NCBI GenBank assembly: GCA_037179515.1 | Contig: JAXCGZ010022648.1 | Coordinates: forward strand, 1 to 64,000 | DNA length: 64,000 nucleotides | Origin: Halocaridina rubra | Taxonomy: Eukaryota > Arthropoda > Malacostraca > Decapoda > Atyidae | Direction of reading: 5' to 3' | Shown: positions 15,577-32,064 of the stretch, in pieces | Numbering within the stretch: the first letter of the stretch is position 1 | Layout of the letters: each line of letters opens with the position of its first letter | Position numbers and translations under genes: made by a program | The notes under the pieces: model-generated | Database searches by the model: none | Told to the model about the DNA's origin: nothing | The model's input: the letters and a program-made list of their open reading frames with translations, nothing else

Positions 15577-15765
15577 ATAATGATGATGATGATCTTTTCT
15601 TATCATAACCCTCTTTGTACTGGTAAAAAATAGTTTTTTTTTATTTTTCTTTTTATTTTTTTTTTTTTGCAGGCATTATTCGTGAAAGTAGAATTTTTTT
15701 ACTATGATTTTTGGGGATGTTATTGCAATTTTGTGTATAAATAAGTCATCCATAAAAGGAACAAG

Positions 15766-15768
<3 letters not shown>
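15577..15768. other. T-rich spacer between two (TA)n tracts
   Basis: This contains the motif TGATGATCTTTTCTTATC, which recurs near 25205, and long T runs. No coding content. Confidence 0.6.

Positions 15769-15860
<92 letters not shown>
15769..15860. repeat. (TA)n microsatellite
   Basis: About 92 bp of pure TA repeat ending directly at CAGTGTTCCTTCC of the next element. Confidence 0.98.
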
Positions 15861-15863
<3 letters not shown>

Positions 15864-17072
15864 TGTTCCTTCCATTATCACAATGGTTCGGTTCCGGGAC
15901 CCGGCGCGAGACAGGAAAATCGCGGAGTAGGATCAGCCTATATGTACATAGATATTCTAATTTATTGTTACGTTTACAGTGTATAAACCCTCCCTGTACT
16001 GTTAACAAACCACCCTTTACTTCATAAAAAACAGCATGCAACGTAAATTTATATGAAAGTGATAGATAAAATTACGGTAAATGAAGTGGTAATTACATGA
16101 CATACTCATGTACATAGGTATTTTACAATTATTTTTACGTTATGTACTGTATAAACCCTCCCTGCACTGTTAAAAAAAACACCCTTTACTTTATAAATAA
16201 CAGCAAGCAATGTAAATTTTTATGAAAGTGATAGGAAAACTTACCGTGAATGAGGTGATGATGACGTGACATACTCATATACATAGGTATTTTACAATTA
16301 TTTTTACATTTACGTACTGTATAAACCCTCCCTGCACTGTTAAAAAAACACCCTTTACTTTATAAATAACAGCATGCAACATAGGTGAGAACCTTTTCTT
16401 TTTTCCGAAACGTGATACCGGTATCGTATTTTACATGGTGCAATACTGTTAGTATTGTATTTATGTATTTTACTATTTTTTACTGTTTTATTATTCTTAG
16501 GCTAGGAAATACTTGTTTTATCAATTAAATAAGGAAAATATTAATATTCATTAGGTCACGTAGGTGAGAGCCTTTGCGTTTTCCGAAACGCTGATACCGG
16601 TATCGTATTTTACGTGGTGCAACATTGTTAGTATTTATGTTTTTTACTATTTTTTGCTGTTTTATTATTCTTAGGCTGAGAAATACGTTTTGTTATCAAA
16701 AAAATCATGAAACTACTGGAAATTTTAATATGCAGTATATGCTAGCTCACATAGGTGCGACCCCAATACATTGTACGTTATCGGACACTATTTGACATGA
16801 TGCAATACCCTGTACTGTGACTTATATATCTTAATTTATGTATTTTACTATTTTTTACTGTTTTATTATTCGTAGGCTGGGAAATAAATTTTTTTTTCAA
16901 TTAAATAATGAATTTTTTTTCAATAAAAAAATGAAAATACTGAATTTTTTTTTTTTTCAATATTTTAATATTTTTGCATATACCCAAAAAATAAAATAAT
17001 AATTTGCCAAAAAAAACCCAGTGGTACAGTGAAAACGCGAGCCAAGAAACGCGATCCAGCGAAGGATCACTG
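15861..17072 (-). mobile_element. Tigger-like DNA element, copy 2
   Basis: The ends CAGTGTTCCTTCCATTATCA and GCGAAGGATCACTG are as in the 11.4-kb copy, with TA on both sides. The length is 1.21 kb. Three tandem 110-120-bp blocks (GTACATAGGTATTTTACAA) are followed by the CTGATACCGGTATCGTATTT blocks. The transposase start seen at 12012 and 26155 is deleted here. Confidence 0.75.
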
Positions 17073-18398
<1,326 letters not shown>

Positions 18399-19277
18399 CA
18401 AAAAGTATTAAGAACAAACAGTAAGCAAACTTTTGATATGATATCGTCAGGGAAATAGCTTGTATAGAAAATATTTATTTCATTAAAGTTTCCCTGATAT
18501 GCGTTTTCTTTTTAACGAGTTGTTTAGTTTTCTTTTTCTCTCAGCTGACTTTGTTTACGTTTAGATTCGTGCAGCATGGTCTATATGTAAAGAAGATAGA
18601 ATAATGTTTAGAACCAAGGAATATTAATATGTAATACTATAATCTTGAAAATTATATAAAGCCCAAATAGAGTGTGTAAATAAATATTTTATGAGTACGG
18701 TATTGTGCCTGAATAGTGATAAGCATCAGCTGATACGGAAACGGCAAAACATTTGACGATAGAGGTTCTTTCTTCCGCATCCTCCTCCTCTTCTACCACT
18801 TAATGCGATCGAATATTATTAAGAAAATTGAAATAAGCATTAAGAACAAACAGCAAACAAACTTTCAATATAATATCATCAAGGAAATACCGTGCGAGGG
18901 TGCATCAGCTGATACGGAGACGGCAAAACGTGTGCATACTCGTGCTCATTGCCACCATGCACGTCCCAGTGTATGCCTGTTGTTCACCGAATAATGGAGT
19001 GCATTAATTTGTTTACTGTACTGTAAATCTCTATATCTTTTATACTGTGCATTATTTGCATATTAATATAAATAAATACAGGTCTTTCTGCTTTGTTATG
19101 TACTTATAAAACATGTTTTATTATCTTTTATCTTTGGTATAGTGTGCTTATGGATGGTAGTGGAACGAGCTATGCCCATTATCATTGTTTCTTATGGAAA
19201 ATAACTCGTTAAATTACGCGAAAATTAAAATGCGCTTCACTTCTGAGAACCTATATCCACGTTATTCTAAAAACTAG

Positions 19278-19280
<3 letters not shown>
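18399..19280. mobile_element. 620-bp-repeat piece joined to a CTAGTTCTCAG-type end (inverted)
   Basis: 18399-18910 is most of one 620-bp unit, with ATCAGCTGAT at about 18727 and 18905. It continues into sequence matching the 205-bp units at 13.3 kb, inverted, and ends with TTATTCTAAAAACTAGGTG facing (TA)n. This shows that the 620-bp repeat and the 205-bp unit belong to one larger element type. Confidence 0.6.

Positions 19281-19336
<56 letters not shown>
19281..19336. repeat. (TA)n between inverted copies of one terminus
   Basis: 56 bp of TA repeat is flanked by AAAAACTAGGTG on the left and CACCTAGTTCTCAG on the right. These are reverse complements of each other. Confidence 0.97.
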
Positions 19337-19339
<3 letters not shown>

Positions 19340-19522
19340 CTAGTTCTCAGAATAACGCCTAGATAGGTTCTCAGAAAGGTCGGGTAAATGGAAAATCGCA
19401 TGAAAAAATGACTCATTTTCCATAGGAAACAATGATAAAGGGCATAGATACGTTCCAAGCCTTACATAGACACACCATGTCAAAGATATAAGACAAGTAA
19501 AAAACATATTTTTTCACCATAC
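19337..19522 (+). mobile_element. CTAGTTCTCAG-type element end fragment
   Basis: This begins CACCTAGTTCTCAGAATAAC and shares the block TTTTCCATAGGAAACAATGA with the copies at 13.2 and 14.8 kb. It is cut after about 185 bp by the next Tigger-like terminus. Confidence 0.6.
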
Positions 19523-21118
<1,596 letters not shown>

Positions 21119-21703
21119 GTATAGCAAAGCAGAAAGCCCTGTATCTCTTTTTAAGAGTATACAAAAGATATTTATATTCACTTTAAAGCTAGAAATTAAC
21201 ATACATTACTGTACTGTACTCTATTATGCAGTGGGCAACAGTCATACAGTACACTGGGACATGCATGGTGGCCGTGAACAAGTAACTTATGCGGTAGAAG
21301 AGGAGGAGGATGCAGGAGAATGAACCTCTTTCTGCAAATGTAAAGAAAGATGAAAGAAATATTATAAATAACCAAAGCAAGACTAAAAAACGAAAAAAAA
21401 ATAATTATGCAATGCCTAAATCTACCATATGACCGATTAAAAAACTTAATCTACATTCTCTAGAGAGGCGCAGACTAATGGGGGATATGATTGAGGTGTA
21501 TAAATGGTTTAAAGGGATTAACCATAGTGATATTAACAAAGTTTTAAAAATTCAAGATCAAACCAGAACTCGTAATGGGTATTGGATTTAAGCTTGATAA
21601 ATTTAGGTTCAAAAGGGAAATTGGTGAAAATTGGCTTGGTAATACCGTAGAGTATTCCTAGTAGGATAATAAATGCCAATACCTTAGACACCTTATGGAT
21701 AGT
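21119..21703 (+). pseudogene. Second copy of the element/CR1-tail fusion
   Basis: 21119-21400 matches 14885-15150 (GCAGAAAGCCCTG, ACATTACTGTACTGTACTC). 21402-21703 matches the CR1-group remnant at 15155, giving peptides such as MIEVYKWFKGINHSDINKVL and FRFKREIGENWLGNT. The remnant is cut at TTAGACACCTT by LINE-B. Its last residues appear to resume after the LINE's poly(A), at about 25150 (LDRHMTEVGWVYI). Confidence 0.6.
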
Positions 21704-21884
21704 AGGTTGGCCATGGCACCAGCCGCCCATTGAAAGACTACGACTGAAGGTATTAGGATGCAACTAGGACTGGTCCAGACAGTTCCAGGTTGAATCTTCC
21801 TTCAGGACGGTTTTTTCCTCATGCCTACATCTACACTGAATATTCTGGCATATTCATTACACATCTCTTGCTATTCCATTACAT

Positions 21885-23262
21885 TTGACAAGTCACAACA
21901 TTCTGCACATCTGTCTCTTTTACTTTCCTTTTCCTCACATTTTGTCATTATATATGGAAGGTTCACAACTAATGGCCCCCAGTAACCGGCATAGTGGGGT
22001 GCGAAGAATCTCCTGGGATCGTGTTGACTCCACCATTGGCTTGAGGGCAGACATGCCTGGTGGTAGTAATGGTTCTGCTCTTAACCTTGCACCTCCTAAT
22101 AGATTTGCTTCTTTCACTCTTCACTATTCAAACATTCGTGGGCTGAACTCTAATCTTTCGTCTGTGGAACAGCACTTGGGCACTTTCCTCCCTAACCTCC
22201 TCCTCCTATCTGAAACCCAGTTGTCTATACATGCTTCCACTGACCCTTTCCAAATCTCCCACTATAATCTGTATACTCGTTTTCGTTCCAAAGGTGGGGT
22301 CTGTGCTTACTGCAACATTAACACTCCTACTGTGAAGCTCATGGACCTTGAATCTCCTGACTTTGATGTTCTCTGGCTAAAAGTCTATCTCTCCACTACC
22401 ACTATCATCCTTTGCTTCTGCTACTGTTCTCCAAACTCCACCGAGTTTGTGTCTTTCTTTGAATATCTCTCCTCGTGCCATGAGTCCTTGCTATCTTCTC
22501 ACCCACATGCCGAAGTTCTCTACATTGGAGACTTCAATGTACACCACAGTGAGTGGCTTCATTCTTCTCACACTGATGTGGGAGGAAGCGAGGCTCTTGC
22601 TTTCTCTATAACTCACGATCTGGAGCAAATTATCAAACATCCTACTCGTGTTCCTGATCGTCACAAACATGCTGCAAACACTCTTGACCTTTTTGTTACT
22701 TCTAACCCTTCAAACTACTCTTATTCCGTGCTTTCCCCTCTTGGTAAATCTGACCACTTCCTGATCTCTGTCTCTTCCATTTTCGCTCCCCCACCACCAA
22801 TCCCTCCTACTCAACGCCGCCTTTGGCACTTCGAGCGAACTCTATATGAAAATTTGCGTAACTTTCTCTTTGACTTTCCATGGGATGACTACTGCTTTCG
22901 GTCCCGCAACCCTGATCGGGTAGCTGTAAAAGTTGCCGAGATCATGACCGCGGGAATGGAGGCGTATATCCCCTCTTCTACAAAAACTTTCTCTCCCCCT
23001 AAACCTTGGTTTGACCGTGCCTGCTTCATGGCTATCCAGGCTAGGAATCAGGCTCACCGATCTTACCAAGTCTCTCCTTCCGATTTAACCCGCTCTGCTT
23101 TTATTATGGCTAGGAATCGCTGTACAGCTCAGATTCGAAGGTTTAAGGCTTCCTTTATAAGAAGGAAAGTTGATGACCTTAACTCCTCTCCCACTGACAA
23201 ATCCTTCTGGTCCTTAGCCAAAAACCTCTCCAAAAACTTCTGTAACTCAAGCTTTCCCCCCT
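21885..23262 (+). CDS. LINE-B ORF2, endonuclease half
   Basis: This is the AP-endonuclease-like part of the retrotransposon protein, which would nick target DNA to prime reverse transcription. From residue about 75 the order is HYSNIRGLNSN, LLLLSETQLS, SKGGVCAYCN, YIGDFNVHHSEW and SPLGKSDHFLISVS. The GDFN and SDH motifs are the catalytic signatures of the exonuclease/endonuclease/phosphatase fold. Several Met codons could serve as the start; MEGSQLMAPSN at about 21954 is as likely as 21885. The frame runs into a stop after the C-run at 23256-23261. Removing one C would join it to the reverse transcriptase frame, so I read this as a single-base insertion in a homopolymer, biological or from assembly. 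Confidence 0.85.
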
Positions 23263-24948
23263 CTCATTCGTTCTGATGGTTCTATAGCTTGCTCTCCCAC
23301 TGACAAAGCCACTCTCTTTGGCTCTCATTTTTCTGCCAACTCTTCTATCAACGATTCCAGCGCACCTGTTCCTCAGTCTTTTCCCCTCTCTAACCCTATG
23401 CCCTCCCTTATCCTTTCTTCACGCAAAGTTCATAAGGTTCTTCGCTCATTAAAGACAAACAAGGCATCTGGTCCCGATGGTATCCCTGCAAGGTTCCTTA
23501 AGGAGTTTGCAGATGAACTGGCTCCCGTGCTTTGCCGTCTTTTTCACCTCATTCTGTCAACCAGTATCTATCCTTCATCTTGGAAGCATGCTCTAGTTCA
23601 ACCTGTTCCTAAGAAGGGTGACCGCTCTATTCCTTCTAACTACCGACCTATTGCTCTAACCTCCTCTATTGCTAAAGTTTTCGAAACTTTGCTCAATGCT
23701 CACTTCTTGAAACGCCTTGAATCTAACTCACTTATCTCCGATCACCAGTACGGCTTCCGCAAGGCAAGATCCACTGGTGATCTCCTGTCCTATCTTACTC
23801 ATGTATGGTCATCTTCTCTGAGGAACTATGGGGAATCCTTTGTCGTCGCCCTTGATATCTCTAAGGCTTTTGACAGAGTCTGGCACAAGGCTCTGTTGGC
23901 CAAACTCCCTGCCTATGGCTTTACCCCTTCTTTCTGTTCTCTGATTTCCAGTTTTCTTACTGACCGTTCTATATCTGTAGTTGTTGATGGCGCGACATCT
24001 AGCCCTTTCTCTGTGTCCAGTGGTGTTCCACAGGGCTCTGTTCTTTCACCTACTCTCTTCCTTCTCTTCATCAATGATCTTCTACAATCCTCATCTTCCT
24101 CTCTTCTTCATGCCTTTGCCGATGATTCTACCCTTCACTTTTCCTCTGCCTTTTCTTCACAACCTTCATCTGTTACTCGTAATCAATCTCGTATCACTCT
24201 TTCTTCTACTCTTAACTCCGATTTGCAGAGAGTATCTGAATGGGGCACTCAATATTTAGTTAAATTCAATGCCTCCAAGACACAGTTTCTGGCTATCTCT
24301 TTATCTTCTTCTCCTCCTGATAACCCTATTGTCTTCGAAACTAATGAAATTTACCCTCCTAACTCTATCAATATATTAGGAATCCATATAGCCTCTAACT
24401 TGTCTTGGAGGAATCACATAATCCAAATTTCTAAATCTTCATCCAAAAAATTGGGGGTTTTGTTTCGTTTTCGTTATTACTTTTCCTCATTGCAGTTACT
24501 TAAATTTTACAAAGGTCTTATCCGCCCCTGCTTAGAATACTGCTCACACATCTGGGGTGCTTCTTCCTTTACTTATCTTCTTGATAGGGTTGAATCTAAG
24601 GCAGTCAGACTCATTAATGATCCTTCTCTTACTTCTAATCTGGATTCTCTCTCTCTTCGCCGTAAGGTATCTTCCCTTTCGCTTTTCTATCACTACTACT
24701 TCCATCGCTGCTCTGATGAGTTGGCGAGTTGCATCCCTCCTCCATTGCCGAGGCCGCGTAACACTCGCCAAGCGGCCTCATCTCACAGGTACTGTGTGGA
24801 GATTTGTAGCTCGCGGATTGGTCGGTGCAGCAACTGCTTCTTCCCATCTACCTCCAGACTCTGGAACTCTCTTCCTCCTTCTGTCTTTCCTAGTTCTTAT
24901 GACCTTTCATCCTTCAAAAAGCAGATCTATCGTCATCTCAGAGCCTAG
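23263..24948 (+). CDS. LINE-B ORF2, reverse transcriptase half
   Basis: This frame is open from just after the C-run; its first Met is at 23398. Reverse transcriptase motifs run in order: TNKASGPDGIPARFLKEF, PVPKKGDRSIPSNYRPIALT, HQYGFRKARSTGDL, ALDISKAFDRVWHKALLAK (catalytic Asp of motif A), SSGVPQGSVLSPTLFLLFIN, and HAFADDSTLHFSS (motif C, FADD). A C-terminal domain follows (LIRPCLEYCSHIWGA, LDRVESKAVRLIND, LWNSLPPSVF, SFKKQIYRHLRA). All catalytic residues are present, so apart from the upstream frameshift this copy could be recent. No C-terminal zinc motif was seen. Confidence 0.9.
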   Translation, partial: LIRSDGSIACSPTDKATLFGSHFSANSSINDSSAPVPQSFPLSNPMPSLILSSRKVHKVLRSLKTNKASGPDGIPARFLKEFADELAPVLCRLFHLILSTSIYPSSWKHALVQPVPKKGDRSIPSNYRPIALTSSIAKVFETLLNAHFLKRLESNSLISDHQYGFRKARSTGDLLSYLTHVWSSSLRNYGESFVVALDISKAFDRVWHKALLAKLPAYGFTPSFCSLISSFLTDRSISVVVDGATSSPFSVSSGVPQGSVLSPTLFLLFINDLLQSSSSSLLHAFADDSTLHFSSAFSSQPSSVTRNQSRITLSSTLNSDLQRVSEWGTQYLVKFNASKTQFLAISLSSSPPDNPIVFETNEIYPPNSINILGIHIASNLSWRNHIIQISKSSSKKLGVLFRFRYYFSSLQLLKFYKGLIRPCLEYCSHIWGASSFTYLLDRVESKAVRLINDPSLTSNLDSLSLRRKVSSLSLFYHYYFHRCSDELASCIPPPLPRPRNTRQAASSHRYCVEICSSRIGRCSNCFFPSTSRLWNSLPPSVFPSSYDLSSFKKQIYRHLRA

Positions 24949-25150
24949 TCCTCCATATCTCTGGGTCCTCTTTACTTTGACTGTTTTTTCTGTCTGTCGT
25001 TTTCCTTTGTGTGACATTACCTCATCTCTGCCTTGCCCTTAACCTTTTTCTTTTCCTTCGTCTTGGTATTTTCTCGTGCCCGGGCCTTTGTTGATGAGGG
25101 CAATTTCTGCCTGTCCCGGTGTCACACTCTTAAAAAAAAAAAAAAAAAAT

Positions 25151-26688
<1,538 letters not shown>

Positions 26689-27513
26689 ATTACCTAATTG
26701 TGTTTACGGGAAAGAGCCCAAAGCTCGTATCTTCCCGTCTCCTGATCGGTTCCATTTTATACTTAGTGATACTTATCATACCTGTCCTTAAAACTATGGA
26801 TTGAGATAGCATTAACTACCTCCTCGCTTAGCCAATTCCAATTATCAACTACTCTTACACTGAAAAAGTATTTCCTTACATCCTGTGAAGAAGTTTTCTT
26901 ACGAAGCTTCAAACTATGACCTCTAGTTCTAGAGCCAGCCATATCAAAATATCGATCCCTATCCACTCTATCATAACCATGAAGGAATTTAAAGACTGTC
27001 ACCATATCCCCCCTCACTCTTCTAGCTTCGAGTAATGGTAAGTCTAATTCCCTCAGCCTCTCATCATAACTGAGATTGCGTATTTCTGGCACCAGTTTCG
27101 TGGCATGTCTTTGAACTTTTTCAAGCTTAGCTATGTGCTTTTTCAAGTGCGGATTCCAAAAGGGGGCTGCATATTCGAGTTTTGGCCTCACATAGGTTAC
27201 ATAAATATTTCTGAACATTTCCTTGTCCATGTGCCTGAAGGCTACCCTTACATTTGATAAGAATGCATATGCTGCCCTTACTATGCCATTTATATGTATT
27301 TCTGGAGACAAATCTGCCAGTATGTTTACTCCTAGATCTCTCTCATTTTCTGTCTCTTGAAGTTGTACTCCAGCCACCGAGTAGTCAAGCTTGGGCCTTC
27401 TTGCACTTGTACCCATTCTCATTACCTTACATTTTGAAGTATTGAATTTCATTAGCCACTTTTCTGACCACTCATGCAGATTATTTAGATCCTCCTGAAG
27501 TTCTCTACCATTG
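26689..27513 (-). mobile_element. LINE-A copy 2 (array), 5'-truncated
   Basis: One tail unit at 26689, a 3' UTR with the inverted block CGGGAAGATACGAGC, then 229 codons of intact ORF2 C-terminus, from MKFNTSKCKVMRMGTSARR to SFKDRYDKYH. It is truncated at CTCTACCATTG and joined directly, without (GT)n, to the tail of the next copy. Confidence 0.92.
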
Positions 27514-30247
27514 TGATTACCAAATTGTGATTACCTAATTGTGTTTACGGGAAAGAGCCCAAAGCTCGTATCTTCCCGTCTCCTGATCGGTTCCATATTA
27601 TACTTAGTCATACTTATCATACCTGTCCTTAAAGCTATGGATTGAGATAGCATTAACTACCTCCTCGCTTAGCCAATTCCAATTATCAACTACTCTTACA
27701 CTGAAAAAGTATTTCCTTACATCCTGCGAAGAAGTTTTCTTACGAAGCTTCAAACTATGACCTCTAGTTCTAGAGCCAACCATATCAAAATATCGATCCC
27801 TATCCACTCTATCATAACCATGAAAGAATTTAAAGACTGTCACCATATCCCCCCTCACTCTTCTAGCTTCGAGTGATGGTAAGTCTAATTCCCTCAGCCT
27901 CTCATCATAACTGAGATTGCGTATTTCTGGCACCAGTTTCGTGGTATGTCTTTGAACTTTTTCAAGCTTAGCTATGTGCTTTTTCAAGTGCGGATTCCAA
28001 AAGGGGGCTGCATATTCGAATTTTGGCCTCACATAGGTTACATAAATATTTCTGAACATTTCCTTGTCCATGTGCCTGAAGGCTACCCTTACATTTGATA
28101 AGAATGCATATGCTGCCCTTACTATGCCATTTATATGTATTTCTGGAGACAAATCTGCCAGTATGTTTACTCCTAGATCTCTCTCATTTTCTGTCTCTTG
28201 AAGTTGTACTCCAACCACCGAGTAGTCAAGCTTGGGCCTTCTTGCACTTGTACCCATTCTCATTACCTTACATTTTGAAGTACTGAATTTCATTAGCCAC
28301 TTTTCTGACCACTCATGCAGATTATTTAGATCCTCCTGAAGTTCTCTACCATTGTTCTCGTTTTTTACTTTCTCCACAATCTTTGCATCATCTGCAAACA
28401 TATTCATGAATGAATTTACAGACTCTGGTAAGTCATTTACATATACAAGGAACAAAAGTGGCCCTACAACAGAACCCTGTGGAGCTCCACTACTAACTCT
28501 TCTCCATTCAGACACTGAGTGTCTTACTCTAACCCTCTGTTCCCTTCCTTCTAAGTAAGTTTTTATCCATTCCAAAACATTTCCACCTATTCTAGCCATT
28601 GATTGCAGCTTCCTAATAAGTCTCCCATGTGGAACAGTGTCAAACGCTTTCTGGAAGTCTAGGAATATGCAATCTGCCCAGCCCTCTCTTTCCTGTAAGA
28701 TTTGGCTTACCTCATCATAAAATTCTAATAAGTTTGTTACTGTTGATCTACCTTCTCTGAAGCCATGTTGCCTCACTGACAAAAAGTTGAAGGATTCCAA
28801 GTGAAGAGAGATATGTTTCCTTAGTAGTTTCTCCATAACTTTGCAAACTATGCTGGTCAAGGAAACTGGTCTATAGTTCAGAGCCGTATCCCTCCTTCCC
28901 TTTTTGAAGATAGGTATCACATTTGCTTGTTTCCAGCATCTTGGAATCTCCCCCGACTCCAGTGACTCCTTAAATATGATACTTAGTGCCACTGATATTG
29001 TGTTTGCACATTTCTTAAGCACATGAGGGGATATGTCATCGGGACCTGTAGCTTTATGAACATCTAAATCCATCAGCGCTTTGCATACCTCTGTGGCTGT
29101 AAAGTTGATGTTCTCTAATACCGGCCCTTGAGCTTCTATCACTGCAATCTGAGGGGGTGGGGTATTTTCTACTGTAAATACTGACTGAAACTCCTTGTTC
29201 AATTCTTTGCAGATCTCTTCATCCGTCTCAGTGATGCTTCCATCCGCTCTCTTTAGCCTTAAAACTTGTTCTTTTACCTTCAGTTTTCCTCTGATAAAGC
29301 TGTGGAAAAGCTTGGGATTTTCTTTAGCCTTCCTGGTGATGTCCCTCTCATAGTCTCTCTCTGCCTGTCTCCTTTTACTTAGGTAGTCATTTCTTGCTCT
29401 TTTGTAGGTTTGCCAGGCATTTATGTTTTTTCTCCTCCTATACCTTTTCCAGCATTTGTCTCTCCACTCCTTAGCTCTTTTACACCCATTATCAAACCAT
29501 TTCTCTCTGGCATGAATTACACCTACTTTGGTGACAGGTATGCAGCAATCTACTATCTTCCCATATTTCTCACAAAAGATGTCATACATTTCTTGTACAG
29601 ATTTGTTGTAAAATAAGGTTCTCCAGTCAATAACTGCAAAAAGCTCATTCATTTTGATGTAATCTCCTTTCCGATAGTTCCTCCTCATGTCCTCAGTGCC
29701 TCTACTCTCAGGAAGAATATCTTCAATGATATACTCCATCAACAACACACAGTGGTCACTCTTTCCAATTGGTGGTTCATACTCAATCTTTTCAATATCC
29801 AACACATTATCAATGAACACTAGATCAAGTAGTGATGGCTCATCCCCACCCCTGGCCCTTGTTGGTTCCATTACATGTTGGTGTAGGAAATTGCCTTGTA
29901 CGCAATCTAGGAATCTTGCCCTGAATGAGTCCTCACCACTGTGTGGGTCAAGATTTATCCAATCTATCTCTTTATGATTAAAGTCTCCCATAATCAAAAT
30001 CCTACATTTTTTTCCCGTGCCATGTTAACAACTGAGTTTATGACTTCAATAGTACCTATATTATTTTCCTCATAAACTTCAAGCCTATTTTGGTTCCTTG
30101 GTGGGTTGTATACAACAGTTATTATAATGCTCTCTGACCCAGTATTTATGCGAGCAACAAGAAATTCCTTGAACTCACTTTCTATAGCCAAGTTTATTTC
30201 TTCGACTTGAATCCTTTCACTTATGAGCAGTGCTATCCCTCCACCAG
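27514..30247 (-). mobile_element. LINE-A copy 3 (array), longest reverse transcriptase frame
   Basis: Two tail units are followed by a nearly complete ORF2 lacking only its N-terminus. A frame of 797 codons (27604-29997) covers the second half of the APE endonuclease (GDFNHKEIDWINL, IGKSDHCVLLMEYI) and the whole reverse transcriptase ([83 protein letters not shown]). It ends in the CR1/L2-type tail YDRYFDMVGSRTRG...RVVDNWNWLSEE. One missing A in the run near 30010 (seven here, eight in sister copies) separates it from the upstream endonuclease frame (29994-30191). It is truncated at CCACCAGT, next to (GT)n. Confidence 0.93.
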
Positions 30248-30262
30248 TGTGTGTGTGTGTGT

Positions 30263-32064
30263 GTGATTACCTAATTGTGATTACCTAATTGTGTTTACGG
30301 GAAAGAGCCCAAAGCTCGTATCTTCCCGTCTCCTGATCGGTTCCATTTTATACTTAGTGATACTTATCATACCTGTCCTTAAAACTATGGATTGAGATAG
30401 CATTAACTACCTCCTCGCTTAGCTTCCTAATAAGTCTCCCATGTGGAACAGTGTCAAACGCTTTCTGGAAGTCTAGGAATATGCAATCTGCCCAGCCCTC
30501 TCTTTCCTGTAAGATTTGGCTTACCTCATCATAAAATTCTAATAAGTTTGTTACTGTTGATCTACCTTCTCTGAAGCCATGTTGCCTCACTGACAAAAAG
30601 TTGAAGGATTCCAAGTGAAGAGAGATATGTTTCCTTAGTAGTTTCTCCATAACTTTGCAAACTATGCTGGTCAAGGAAACTGGTCTATAGTTCAGAGCCG
30701 TATCCCTCCTTCCCTTTTTGAAGATAGGTATCACATTTGCTTGTTTCCAGCATCTTGGAATCTCCCCCGACTCCAGTGACTCCTTAAATATGATACTTAG
30801 TGCCACTGATATTGTGTTTGCGCATTTTTTAAGCACATGAGGGGATATGTCATCGGGACCTGTAGCTTTATGAACATCTAAATCCATCAGCGCTTTGCAT
30901 ACCTCTGTGGCTGTAAGGTTGATGTTCTCTAATACCGGCCCTTGAGCTTCTATCACTGCAATCTGAGGGGGTGGGGTATTTTCTACTGTAAATACTGACT
31001 GAAACTCCTTGTTCAATTCTTTGCAGATCTCTTCATCCGTCTCAGTGATGCTTCCATCTGCTCTCTTTAGCCTTAAAACCTGTTCTTTTACCTTCAGTTT
31101 TCCTCTGATAAAGCTGTGGAAAAGCTTGGGATTTTCTTTAGCCTTCCTGGTGATGTCCCTCTCATAGTCTCTCTCTGCCTGTCTCCTTTTACTTAGGTAG
31201 TCATTTCTTGCTCTTTTGTAGGTTTGCCAGGCATTTAAGTTTTTTCTCCTCCTATACCTTTTCCAGCATTTGTCTCTCCACTCCTTAGCTCTTTTACACC
31301 CATTATCGAACCATTTCTCTCTGGCATGAATTACACCTACTTTGGTGACAGGTATGCAGCAATCTACTATCTTCCCATATTTCTCACAAAAGATGTCATA
31401 CATTTCTTGTACAGATTTGTTGTAAAATAAGGTTCTCCAGTCAGTAACTGCAAAAAGCCCATTCATTTTGATGTAATCTCCTTTCCGATAGTTCCTCCTC
31501 ATGTCCTCAGTGCCTCTACTCTCAGGAAGAATATCTTCAATGATATACTCCATCAACAACACACAGTGGTCACTCTTTCCAATTGGTGGTTCATACTCAA
31601 TTTTTTCAATATCCAACACATTATCTGCGAGCACTAGATCAAGTAGTGATGGCTCATCCCCACCCCTGGCCCTTGTTGGTTCCATTACATGTCGGTGTAG
31701 GAAATTTCCTTGTACGCAATCTAGGAATCTTGCCCCGAATGAGTCCTCACCACTGTGTGGGTCAAGATTTATCCAATCTATCTCTTTATGATTAAAGTCT
31801 CCCATAATCAAAATCCTACATTTTTTTTCCTGTGCCATGTTAACAACTGAGTTTATGACTTCAATAGTACCTATATGACTTTCCTCATAAACTTCAAGCC
31901 TATTTTGGGTCTTTGGTGGGTTGTATACAACAGTTATTATAATGCTCTCTGACCCAATATTTATGCGAGCAACAAGAAATTCCTTGAACTCACTTTCTAT
32001 AGCCAAGTTTATTTCTTCGACTTGCATCCTTTCACTTATGAGCAGTGCTATCCCTCCACCAGTG
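30263..32064 (-). mobile_element. LINE-A copy 4 (array), in-frame internal deletion
   Basis: One 557-codon frame (30354-32027) runs from the endonuclease (MQVEEINLAIESEFKEF, GDFNHKEIDW) to the early reverse transcriptase and motif A (FLDFQKAFDTVPHGRLIRKL). It then jumps in frame to the last residues [20 protein letters not shown]. The palm motifs B and C and most of the C-terminal domain, several hundred codons, are missing. The junction (GCTTAGC/TTCCTAATAAG at about 30422) carries 3-base microhomology (AGC) and is shared with copy 7. Flanks are two tail units on the left and truncation at CCACCAGT on the right, the same base as copy 3. Confidence 0.93.

Larger units (their letters stand above)
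21704..25150 (+). mobile_element. LINE-B: nearly intact Jockey-like non-LTR retrotransposon
   Basis: About 3.45 kb: a 5' leader (21704-21884), one long coding region broken once, a short 3' UTR with TTCTCGTGCCCGGGCC and GCCTGTCCCGGTGTCACAC, and a poly(A) tail of about 17. The encoded protein has an APE-type endonuclease then a reverse transcriptase. Poly(A) ending and domain order fit the Jockey superfamily; the exact clade is inferred. No separate ORF1 is visible in front of the endonuclease. It is inserted within a CR1-group remnant, which gives the outer boundaries. Confidence 0.85.

Noticed and set aside
21885..24948. Host endonuclease or polymerase gene
   Set aside because: Domain order, poly(A) tail, truncated relatives and insertion in another repeat show it is a retrotransposon.
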